The notes under the pieces: model-generated
What the model was told of the DNA's origin: nothing
What the model saw: only the letters and a program-made list of their open reading frames with translations
Databases searched by the model: none
Shown: piece by piece, positions 57,314 through 64,000 of the stretch
Layout: each line of letters begins with the position of its first letter
Numbering within the stretch: the first letter of the stretch is position 1
Source of the DNA: Deltaproteobacteria bacterium
GTDB taxonomy: Bacteria > Myxococcota_A > UBA9160 > SMWR01
Direction: 5' to 3'
Assembly (NCBI GenBank): GCA_019310965.1
Contig: JAFDDG010000014.1
Span: forward strand, 1-64,000
Length of the DNA: 64,000 nucleotides
Position numbers and translations under genes: made by a program

Positions 57314-58746
57314 GCGGATGCGGTCGGCGGCGGCCGAGATGCGCGCCAGGCTGCGCTCGGAGCCCAGTACGCGGAGCGTCTCGTAGATCCCGGGCGAGGC
57401 GCTGCTGGCGTCTCGTAGATCCCGGGCGAGGCGCTGCTGCCGGTCACGGCTACGCGCACCGGCTGCGCCAGCTTGCCCATGCCGATGTCACCCTGGGCCG
57501 CACGCACGTCTTCGAAGGCGGCCTCCAGCTGCGCCTCGTCCCATGGGTCGACCCTTCGGAGGCGTTGGACCAGCGCTTCCAGGATCGGCAACGCCGTGGG
57601 TTTCAGGAACTTCTTCTCCGCCTTGGAGTCCCTCTCTGGCGTCTCGACCACCGCGAATGCGGCGCGGCCCGCCATGTCGCGCAGCGTGCTGCTGCGCTCG
57701 CACAGCAGCTGTGCCAGCGCTGCGAGCTCCGGCGTCGGTTTCACCTCGGCCCCCGCTACCTCGGTGAGGAAAGGCAGCAGCTGCTCCAGCAGCTCGCCAG
57801 CGGGCAGCTGTTTCAGGTAGTGCTGGTTGAGCCAGTCGAGCTTGCCGGGATCCGCCTGGGCCGAAGCGCGGTTCACCGTTTCGAGATCGAAGAGCGCGCA
57901 GATCTCGTCGCGGGAGAACACCTCCTGGTCACCATGGGACCAGCCGATGCGCACCAGCCAGTTGAGCAGCGCGTCCGCCAGGTAACCGTCGTCGCGAAAC
58001 TGCTCGACCGAGACCGGGTCGCGGCGCTTGCTGAGCTTCTTGCCGCTGGCGCCGACGATCAGCGGCACGTGCGCGAAGCGCGGCGGCTCGAGTTCGAGGG
58101 CGCGATAGATCGCGATCTGGAAGGCGGTGTTGCCCAGGTGATCGGCGCCGCGGATCACGTGGCTGATGCGCATGTCGCTGTCATCGACGACCACCGCGAG
58201 GTTGTAGAGCGGATGGCCGTCGCTGCGGCGGATGTTCATGTCGCCGATCTCGCAGGCCGCCTGGCCGCTCTCGCCGTAGACGAGATCGTCCCAGCCGAGG
58301 TGCGAGTCGAGATCCAGGCGCAGCCGCACGGTATGCGGGCCGCAGTCGGCGCTCAGATTGCGCTCGCGGCAGCGTCCGTCGTAGACCCAGCTGCGGCCCT
58401 GGGCCAGGGTCTGGCTGCGGCGCTCCTCGAGCTCTTCGCGGCTGCAGCTGCAGCGGTACGCGGCGCCCCGCTCGAGCAGCTGCTCGACGACCTCGGCGTG
58501 GCGCTCGCCGTGTTCGCTCTGCCGCACGGGGCCCTCGTCCCAGTCGAGGCCCAGCCATGCCAGGCCCGAGAGCAGGGCGCGCTCGGACTCCAGGGTCGAG
58601 CGCGCCCGGTCCGTGTCCTCGATGCGCAGCACACAGGCCCCGCCGTGGCGGCGGGCGTAGGCCCAGCTGTAGAGAGCGGTGCGGGCGGATCCCAGGTGCA
58701 GGTACCCCGTGGGGCTCGGCGCGAAGCGGGTGCGGATGTCGGCCAT
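57112..58746 (-). CDS. gltX: Glutamyl-tRNA synthetase, 3' end altered by a frameshifting duplication
   Basis: Class I synthetase. HIGH-type motif APSPTGYLHLGSARTAL near the N-terminus, Cys pair CSCSREE with YDGRC, KMSKS equivalent GKKLSKR, and anticodon domain to residue about 445 are normal. A 32-bp duplication at 57376-57439 shifts the frame after SASPGIYET, replacing the expected end (LRVLGSERSLARISAAAD..., stop TAA at 57299-57301) with roughly 100 basic, Ala/Pro-rich residues read through repeat C' to 57112. Without the duplication the protein would be 471 aa, the family norm. The catalytic domain is intact. Confidence 0.9.
   Translation of the reverse strand: MADIRTRFAPSPTGYLHLGSARTALYSWAYARRHGGACVLRIEDTDRARSTLESERALLSGLAWLGLDWDEGPVRQSEHGERHAEVVEQLLERGAAYRCSCSREELEERRSQTLAQGRSWVYDGRCRERNLSADCGPHTVRLRLDLDSHLGWDDLVYGESGQAACEIGDMNIRRSDGHPLYNLAVVVDDSDMRISHVIRGADHLGNTAFQIAIYRALELEPPRFAHVPLIVGASGKKLSKRRDPVSVEQFRDDGYLADALLNWLVRIGWSHGDQEVFSRDEICALFDLETVNRASAQADPGKLDWLNQHYLKQLPAGELLEQLLPFLTEVAGAEVKPTPELAALAQLLCERSSTLRDMAGRAAFAVVETPERDSKAEKKFLKPTALPILEALVQRLRRVDPWDEAQLEAAFEDVRAAQGDIGMGKLAQPVRVAVTGSSASPGIYETPAAPRPGSTRRSAYWAPSAAWRASRPPPTASASPASNPRAARVVARPAPTRFRRMARLASRPATGVDRPGLAPASGSAGSPALSSPPAGGLRSLRFGK
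57376..57439. repeat. gltX: 32-bp tandem duplication inside gltX
   Basis: Two consecutive copies of the same 32-nt unit (57376-57407 and 57408-57439, beginning GCGTCTCGTAGATCCC), identical except possibly the terminal base. 32 is not a multiple of 3, so the duplication shifts the reading frame. Removing one unit restores a canonical GluRS C-terminus. Confidence 0.92.
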
Positions 58747-58899
58747 GGCGGAGCCGGAGAGTATCCGAGGCCCGCAGCGGCTGCGATTTGCCGGCCGCGG
58801 TGCGGTTTGCTATTTCGAGTTTTGGCGCAAATAGCTGGTTTTCTTGGATTTTCATCCCCAGCCAAACCTCGCATCACGCCCAACGCCGGAGAACGAGCC

Positions 58900-59478
58900 G
58901 TGAGACTCCTCGTGGAGCGCTTCGAAGAGACCCCCGTGGACTTCGCCTTCGAGGCCGATTCGGCCTGGTGGCGCAGCTCCGTTCCGGCATCGCCGGGCCT
59001 GCCGGCGGCGCTCGATGAGCCGCTGCACTTCGCCTTGCGGGGCTATTGCATAGGGGACGATCTCCTCGTCGAGGGCAGCCTCGAGGGCCGCGTGCCGCTC
59101 GAATGCAGCCGGTGTCTTGCGCGCTATCGTCATGACCTTCGCGAAGCGTTCCGACTCTTGCTGGAGCCCGCGGGCTCTCGCCTCCCGGCGGATCCCGAGG
59201 CTGCCGAGGCGCTGGAGCGCGACGGGTTGTGTCTTGGGGAGGACATCGAAACGGGCTGGTATCGCGGACTCGAGATCGATCTCGGGCCGTTCTTGCGGGA
59301 AGTGGTGATGACCGCCCTGCCCGTGAAGTCCCTGTGCCGGGAAGATTGTGCCGGCCTGTGTCCCCGCTGCGGCGGAGACCGCAACCAGGTTGCTTGCGAT
59401 TGCCCCGAGTTCCAGAAACCTTCGCCCTTCGCCGTGCTCGAGACGCTGCGCGACGGGCTCCGCAAAGGAGAGAGCTGA
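58900..59478 (+). CDS. yceD: YceD/DUF177 family protein (23S rRNA accumulation factor)
   Basis: 192 aa. Family marks are [12 protein letters not shown] and the C-terminal metal-binding pattern [17 protein letters not shown]. In plants and E. coli members of the family assist 23S rRNA accumulation; it is normally co-transcribed with rpmF, as here (1-nt overlap). GTG 58900 is chosen because GGAG precedes it and the longer open frame is antisense to gltX. The 153-nt gap to divergent gltX holds its promoter region, not resolved. Confidence 0.85.
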   Translation: MRLLVERFEETPVDFAFEADSAWWRSSVPASPGLPAALDEPLHFALRGYCIGDDLLVEGSLEGRVPLECSRCLARYRHDLREAFRLLLEPAGSRLPADPEAAEALERDGLCLGEDIETGWYRGLEIDLGPFLREVVMTALPVKSLCREDCAGLCPRCGGDRNQVACDCPEFQKPSPFAVLETLRDGLRKGES

Positions 59479-59660
59479 TGGCCGTTCCCAAGCGCCGCAC
59501 TTCCCGTGCCCGGCGTGACAAGCGCCGCACGCACGATTCGATCGGGGTGTCGCCGCGCAGCAAGTGCCCGCAGTGCGGTGCGCCCAAGCTGCCCCATCGC
59601 GTATGCGGTGCCTGCGGTTCGTACCGCGGCCGCGAAGTCGTCCAGACCGACGAGGACTAG
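59478..59660 (+). CDS. rpmF: Large ribosomal subunit protein bL32
   Basis: 60 aa. Begins [19 protein letters not shown], standard for bL32, with the four-cysteine zinc ribbon CPQCGAP and CGACGS. Preceded by AAAGGAGAG and overlapping the yceD stop by one base. plsX and fabH, which usually follow, are absent; fabD starts 3 nt later. Confidence 0.97.
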   Translation: MAVPKRRTSRARRDKRRTHDSIGVSPRSKCPQCGAPKLPHRVCGACGSYRGREVVQTDED

Positions 59661-59663
59661 CCG

Positions 59664-60557
59664 GTGCTCGCGCTGCTGTTTCCCGGCCAGGGCTCACATG
59701 AGGTGGGTATGGGCCGCGACGTGTTCGAAGCGTCGCCGGCGGCGCGGGAGATCTTCCAGACGGCCGACGCGGCTCTCGGCTACTCGCTCTCGCAGCTCTG
59801 CTTCGAGGGGCCCGAGGACGCGCTCGTTCGCACCGAGGTGCAGCAGCCGGCCATCCTGACCACCAGCATCGCGCTCTTGCGCGCCATCGAGGAGCGCGGG
59901 CCGGTGGAGCCGGCGTTCGTCGCGGGCCACAGCCTCGGCGAATACTCGGCGCTGGTCGCCAGCGGGGCGCTGCCGTTCGACGATGCCGTGCGCCTGGTGC
60001 AGACGCGGGGCCGATTCATGCAGGAAGCCGTGCCGGAAGGCCGCGGCGCCATGGCAGCGGTGATCGGCACGGAGCGCGAGGTGGTGGAGCGGTGTTGTGC
60101 GGAAGCTGCGGCGGCGACCGGCCAGGTCGTCTCGCCGGCCAACTACAATTCACCGCCGCAGACCGTGATCGCGGGCGCCAAGCGCACCGTGCCCCTTCCG
60201 GTGTCGGCACCCTTTCACTGTCAGCTGATGGTGCGCGCCGCGGAGAAGCTCGCTCTCGAACTCGCGGGAACCCGCTTCGCGGACCCGGTATGCCCGATTG
60301 TCACGAATGTCGAAGCGACGACCAATACGGATGGGTCCCGCATCGCAGCGTTGCTCGAGCAGCAGGTGTCGGCACCGGTGCGTTTTGTCGAGATGGTGCA
60401 ACATCTGGCACAGCGGGGGGTGACGCGCGTGCTCGAGGTGGGCCCCGGTCGTGTTCTGACGGGTCTGGTGCGACGCATCGACCGCGATCTCGAGCGTGGC
60501 AACTGTTCGACCCTCGACGAAGTGGGTGAGGCCGCGGTCTTCGCGGCAGGTTCCTGA
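59664..60557 (+). CDS. fabD: Malonyl-CoA:ACP transacylase with a small internal deletion
   Basis: 297 aa (E. coli 308). Loads malonyl groups on ACP. Catalytic Ser90 in [10 protein letters not shown], Arg115 (RGRFMQ), His185 (APFHC) and the oxyanion GQG are intact. Against E. coli FabD about 16 residues are missing between VIAG and [10 protein letters not shown] (junction near 60177), in the small ferredoxin-like lobe where a helix normally lies. The rest aligns colinearly. Starts at GTG without a visible strong ribosome site. Confidence 0.92.
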   Translation: MLALLFPGQGSHEVGMGRDVFEASPAAREIFQTADAALGYSLSQLCFEGPEDALVRTEVQQPAILTTSIALLRAIEERGPVEPAFVAGHSLGEYSALVASGALPFDDAVRLVQTRGRFMQEAVPEGRGAMAAVIGTEREVVERCCAEAAAATGQVVSPANYNSPPQTVIAGAKRTVPLPVSAPFHCQLMVRAAEKLALELAGTRFADPVCPIVTNVEATTNTDGSRIAALLEQQVSAPVRFVEMVQHLAQRGVTRVLEVGPGRVLTGLVRRIDRDLERGNCSTLDEVGEAAVFAAGS

Positions 60558-60591
60558 AGGTTCGAAGCGAAGGGTGGAGGGATCGAACGCA

Positions 60592-60834
60592 ATGGCGACG
60601 GAACTGGAATCGCGGGTGGCCGGCATCGTCGTCGAGCAGCTGGGTGCGACTCAGGAGGAGCTGGTTCCGGAGGCATCGTTCGTCGATGACCTGGGCGCCG
60701 ATTCCCTCGACATCGTCGAGCTGGTGATGGCAATGGAAGAAGCCTTCGACATCGAGATCCCCGACGACGATGCCGAGAAGATCCAGACCTTCGGTGACGC
60801 CGTCTCCTATCTCAAGGGTCGTCTGGAGAGCTGA
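60592..60834 (+). CDS. acpP: Acyl carrier protein
   Basis: 80 aa acidic protein carrying the phosphopantetheine on Ser38 ([12 protein letters not shown]). Full-length, typical AcpP. ATG 60592 is preceded by GGTGGAGGG (60573-60581). fabG, normally between fabD and acpP, is absent; only 34 nt separate them. Confidence 0.96.
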   Translation: MATELESRVAGIVVEQLGATQEELVPEASFVDDLGADSLDIVELVMAMEEAFDIEIPDDDAEKIQTFGDAVSYLKGRLES

Positions 60835-60836
60835 GA

Positions 60837-62078
60837 TTGCCCGCTCGCGATCGCCGCGTCGTGGTGAGTGGACTCGGCTGCGTGAGTCCGTTGGGCGGTG
60901 ACGTCGAGTCCACCTGGCAGGCGGCCGTCGCCGGGCGCAGCGGCATCGGACCGATCCGTCACTTCGATGCCAGCGAATACGCGGTGCGCTTCGCTGGCGA
61001 AGTGGAGGGCGCACTCGATCTCGGCGACGTGACCGCGAAGGAGGCGCGGCGGCTCGATCGCACCGTGGCACTGGCCGTGGCGGCTGCCCGTGAGGCGGTC
61101 ATCGACTGCGGCCTGGATCTATCGGCGGCAGATCGCGACCGCATAGGGGTGGCGATCGGCTCGGGCATCGGCGGCATCGGGACACTCCAGGCCGGCGTCG
61201 AGACGTTGGTGAAGCGTGGGCCCGGGCGGGTCAACCCGTTCATGATCCCGATGTCGATCGGCAACATGTCCTCGGGCTACGTGGCCATCCGTCACGGGCT
61301 GCGCGGGCCAAACCTGTGTCATGTGAGTGCCTGCGCCAGCGGGGCCCACTCGATCGGGGAGGCGGCGCGCATCATCGAGCGCGGCGATGCCGACGTGATC
61401 CTGGCCGGAGGCGCGGAAGCCGCCATCACCGGCTTCGCCGTGGCAGGCTTTGCCGTGATGCGTGCGCTCTCGGTGCGCAACGATGCCCCAAGCGCTGCCA
61501 GCCGGCCCTTCGATCGCGATCGCGACGGCTTCGTGATCGGGGAGGGCTCTGCGGTACTGGTGCTCGAAGCCGAGGAGCACGCGCGGGCGCGCGGGGCAAA
61601 GGTGCGCGCCCGGCTGCTTGGCTACGGACGCAGCGCCGACGCTGCGCAGCTGACGCTGCCCGCCGAAGATGGCGACGGAGCGCGGCGTTGCATGGAGCTC
61701 GCGCTGGCGGACGCCGGCCTGCGCCCCGCCGACATCGACCACCTCAACGCCCATGCCACCAGCACGCCGGCCGGCGATACGGCGGAAGTGCGCGCGGTGC
61801 ACACGCTCTTCGGCGCCCAGGCCGACAATCTGGCGGTGTCGGCCACGAAATCGATGACCGGCCATCTGCTCGGAGCCGCCGGCGCCCTGGAAGCGCTGTT
61901 CTGCGTGCGCGCGTTGGAAACCCAGATCCTGCCGCCGACGATCAATCTGGATCACCCGGATCCGGAGTGCGATCTCGATCACGTCGCCAACAAGGCGCGC
62001 CAGGCGCGCTGCGAGGCCGCCATGTCGACCTCGTTCGGTTTCGGAGGCACCAACGCGGCCCTCGTCCTGGGGCGTTGA
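60837..62078 (+). CDS. fabF: 3-oxoacyl-ACP synthase II
   Basis: 413 aa condensing enzyme elongating acyl-ACP with malonyl-ACP. Active-site Cys166 in SACASGAHSIG, His in NAHATSTPAGD and in TGHLLGAAGALE, with Lys in TKSMTG. Starts at TTG 60837 two bases after acpP. The downstream 165-nt gap (62079-62243) holds no gene; an AT-rich stretch near 62200-62215 could be a promoter for the next gene. Confidence 0.95.
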   Translation: MPARDRRVVVSGLGCVSPLGGDVESTWQAAVAGRSGIGPIRHFDASEYAVRFAGEVEGALDLGDVTAKEARRLDRTVALAVAAAREAVIDCGLDLSAADRDRIGVAIGSGIGGIGTLQAGVETLVKRGPGRVNPFMIPMSIGNMSSGYVAIRHGLRGPNLCHVSACASGAHSIGEAARIIERGDADVILAGGAEAAITGFAVAGFAVMRALSVRNDAPSAASRPFDRDRDGFVIGEGSAVLVLEAEEHARARGAKVRARLLGYGRSADAAQLTLPAEDGDGARRCMELALADAGLRPADIDHLNAHATSTPAGDTAEVRAVHTLFGAQADNLAVSATKSMTGHLLGAAGALEALFCVRALETQILPPTINLDHPDPECDLDHVANKARQARCEAAMSTSFGFGGTNAALVLGR

Positions 62079-62243
62079 TCCACGCTGTCCAGCGCGGGCG
62101 CGAGCGGCTCGCGTCTGGCAAACTCCGGGGTGTGTCCCGACGGGGCGCGGGTTCGCGGGGCCGCGCTGCACTGATGCGCAACGCGGCCCGACCCGGGTGT
62201 TGAATTTCTACTTTCCGGCTGCGGGACGCGCGAAAGGAACGGC

Positions 62244-63968
62244 GTGGGGAAGTCCTCCATCATCATGGCCAGCGATCACCGCGGCGTCGGTCTCAAGGCC
62301 GCGTTGCGCGAACGCCTCGAACGCGACGGCGAAGCGGTGCTCGACATCGGCAGCCACGGCGAAGAGTCCGTGGACTACGCCGAACTCGCGGCCCCCGCGG
62401 CCCGCGCCGTCTCCGAGGGCAAGAACGAACGCGCCATCGTGATCTGCGGGTCCGGGCTCGGCGTCATGTACACCGCCAACCGCTTCCCGGGCGTGCGCGC
62501 AGCCTGGGCGCAGGACAGCGAGGCGGCCGAGATGGCCCGCCGCCACAACGATGCCAACGTGCTGGCGCTGCCGGCGGACCGGCTCGATTTTGCAGCCGCC
62601 TGGCCGATCGTGCAGACCTGGCTCGACACCGCTTTCGAGGGTGGGCGCCACGCCCGCCGGGTGCGCCAGATCGACGAGCTGACGCGGATCGAGTCCGCGG
62701 CCCCTCGTGCGGCGTCGCTCCTCGCCGAGCAGGACCCGGAGATCCACGCGGTGATCCGGGGCGAGGCCAGGCGCCAAGCCCTGAGCTTGGAGCTGATCGC
62801 CTCGGAGAACTTCGTATCCGAGGCCGTGCTCGAGGCGACCGGCACTGTTCTGACCAACAAGTACGCGGAGGGCTACCCCGGGCGTCGCTACTACGGCGGC
62901 TGCGAGGTGGTGGACCAGGCGGAGGAGTTGGCCCGGGAGCGGGCCAAGGCGCTCTTTGGCGCCGACCACGCCAACGTGCAGCCCCACTCTGGTTCCCAGG
63001 CGAACGAAGCCGTCTACCGTGCGGTGTGCGAAGTCGGCGACACCGTGCTCGCGATGAATCTCGACCACGGGGGCCACCTCACCCACGGCAGCCCGGTCAA
63101 TTTCTCCGGCAAGCTCTACAACATCGTGCCCTACGGCGTGCGCAAGGGCGATGAACTCATCGACTACGACGAGGTGCGTCGGCTGGCCCGCGAGCACCGG
63201 CCGCGCATGATCCAGTGCGGTACGACCGCGTATTCGCGCACCCTCGACTTCGACGCCTTCCGTTCGGTGGCGGACGAAGTGGGGGCCGTGCTGTTTGCGG
63301 ACATCGCTCACATCGCGGGTTTCGTCGCGACCGGGCTGCACCCGACGCCGGTGGGGCGCGCTCACATCGTCACCACGACCACGCACAAGACCCTGCGTGG
63401 CCCCCGGGGCGGCATGATCCTGTGCGACGAAGAGTGGGCGAAGAAGATCGACAGCGCCGTCTTCCCGGGAGGGCAGGGGGGCCCCTTGATGCACGTGATC
63501 GCGGCCAAGGCCGTGGCCTTCCGCGAAGCGGCGGCGCCGGAGTTCGAACAGTACTGCAGCCATGTGCTCGAGAACGCCCGCACTCTGGCGGCGGCGCTCT
63601 CCGCGCATGGCCATCGCATCGTGTCCGGCGGCACCGACACTCACCTCTTCATGCTCTCGTTGGTCGATCGCGACACCACCGGCAAGGCGGCGCAGCTTGC
63701 GCTCGAACGCGCCGGTGTAACCACCAACAAGAACATGGTTCCCTTCGATCCGCGCAAGCCGATGGTGACGTCGGGACTGCGCATTGGCACGCCCGCCGTC
63801 ACGACCCGGGGCATGGGCGTGTCCGAGATGCAGGAGATCGGTGGATTCATCGCACGGGCGCTGGCCCGGCCGGGTGACGTCGACACCCTCGATGAGATTC
63901 GCGGCGATGTGGAGGCATTGTGTCGCCGCTTCCCCCTGTATCCGGACCACTGGGACGACTGCTCCTGA
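62244..63968 (+). CDS. rpiB-glyA: Fusion protein: ribose-5-phosphate isomerase B + serine hydroxymethyltransferase
   Basis: 574 aa single frame. Residues 1-145 are a full RpiB: SDHRG, catalytic Cys68 in VICGSGLG, His101 in [10 protein letters not shown], closing with [10 protein letters not shown]. Residues 160-574 are a full GlyA (SHMT): [31 protein letters not shown] lysine Lys382 in [14 protein letters not shown], and the normal C-terminus. A 15-residue linker (144-159) joins them. No stop or frameshift lies between; the only internal start candidate is GTG 62661 (Val140). Unfused, adjacent rpiB and glyA are common. Confidence 0.92.
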   Translation: MGKSSIIMASDHRGVGLKAALRERLERDGEAVLDIGSHGEESVDYAELAAPAARAVSEGKNERAIVICGSGLGVMYTANRFPGVRAAWAQDSEAAEMARRHNDANVLALPADRLDFAAAWPIVQTWLDTAFEGGRHARRVRQIDELTRIESAAPRAASLLAEQDPEIHAVIRGEARRQALSLELIASENFVSEAVLEATGTVLTNKYAEGYPGRRYYGGCEVVDQAEELARERAKALFGADHANVQPHSGSQANEAVYRAVCEVGDTVLAMNLDHGGHLTHGSPVNFSGKLYNIVPYGVRKGDELIDYDEVRRLAREHRPRMIQCGTTAYSRTLDFDAFRSVADEVGAVLFADIAHIAGFVATGLHPTPVGRAHIVTTTTHKTLRGPRGGMILCDEEWAKKIDSAVFPGGQGGPLMHVIAAKAVAFREAAAPEFEQYCSHVLENARTLAAALSAHGHRIVSGGTDTHLFMLSLVDRDTTGKAAQLALERAGVTTNKNMVPFDPRKPMVTSGLRIGTPAVTTRGMGVSEMQEIGGFIARALARPGDVDTLDEIRGDVEALCRRFPLYPDHWDDCS

Positions 63969-63971
63969 GCC

Positions 63972-64000
63972 GTGCGCTGCCCCTACTGCGCCGACGAGAA
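63972..64000 (+). CDS. nrdR: Transcriptional repressor NrdR, first nine codons (truncated by window end)
   Basis: GTG at 63972, 3 nt after the glyA stop, reads MRCPYCADE, the start of the NrdR zinc-ribbon (CPYC, first half). NrdR represses ribonucleotide reductase genes and often follows glyA. Only 29 bases are visible, so the call rests on this signature and synteny. Confidence 0.75.

Noticed and set aside
57376-57439. CRISPR or minisatellite array
   Set aside because: Only two adjacent units with no spacers; best explained as a simple tandem duplication in gltX.
57565-58899. Long N-terminal extension of yceD
   Set aside because: The frame upstream of GTG 58900 is antisense to gltX and His/Leu-rich without motifs; the YceD family length fits the GTG start.
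62661-63968. Separate glyA starting at the internal GTG 62661
   Set aside because: There is no stop for rpiB before it and no ribosome site; SHMT homology begins about 20 codons later. A single fused protein explains the sequence better.

Overview
The window is GC-rich, densely packed chromosomal DNA, almost entirely forward-strand genes in tight operons with many 1-4 nt stop/start overlaps (ATGA, GTGA, TGATG) and frequent GTG/TTG starts. The gene set (XrtA-type exopolysaccharide genes, TrmFO, HslUV, a Myxococcus-style pilA-pilGHI-pilD block, sigma-54 promoters, a J-domain/Hsp70 pair, korAB) suggests a Gram-negative of the former Deltaproteobacteria (Myxococcota/Desulfobacterota-like). That assignment is inferred from gene content only. 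I see no transposase, phage gene, CRISPR array or rRNA.

Region 1 (1-16310): an exopolysaccharide locus. It carries a chain-length determinant (cut by the window start), XrtA-type ATPase, tyrosine-kinase-like protein, polyprenyl-phosphate sugar-1-P transferase, four nucleotide-sugar enzymes (gmd, a GalE/UGE-like epimerase, ugd, manC), a Crp/Fnr regulator, an NtrBC-like pair (histidine kinase plus sigma-54 activator), a giant TPR lipoprotein (PrsT-like) and a LysM protein. The exosortase itself is not in the window. Region 2 (16353-23138): housekeeping operon dprA-trmFO-xerC-hslV-hslU plus a REC-GAF-GAF protein. Region 3 (23149-30061): arginine genes argB, argF and argG, interrupted by a J-domain/TPR protein, a lid-less Hsp70 and a PAS protein with a degenerate kinase-like C-terminus. 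Region 4 (30205-34837): a YCF48/BNR-type lipoprotein, a convergent acyl-CoA ligase and a REC-GGDEF diguanylate cyclase.

Region 5 (35456-43909): aspS, then mdh-sucC-sucD facing korA-korB, a TCA-cycle module. Region 6 (44123-48553): an unknown gene, PilF-like TPR lipoprotein, RodZ-like HTH protein, recO, glycyl-tRNA synthetase, small lipoprotein. Region 7 (48717-56663): a sigma-54 promoter ahead of two tandem ECF sigma factors and a small protein; a reverse-strand tRNA-Glu/exonuclease unit; a second, near-perfect sigma-54 promoter ahead of two type IV pilins, then pilG-like, pilH, pilI and pilD. Region 8 (56709-64000): tRNA-Gln, gltX (reverse, with a frameshifting 32-bp tandem duplication at its 3' end), yceD-rpmF-fabD-acpP-fabF (plsX, fabH and fabG absent), an rpiB-glyA gene fusion, and the first codons of nrdR.

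The gene-poor stretches are not empty. A roughly 200-250 bp repeat family sits directly behind the 3' ends of several genes (GGDEF gene, sucD, korB, exonuclease, tRNA-Gln, gltX). In the two convergent intergenic regions it occurs as head-to-head inverted pairs able to form very long hairpins. The repeat family, the RpiB-GlyA fusion, the short-Hsp70 module inside the arg genes and the gltX duplication are the observations I consider most worth following.
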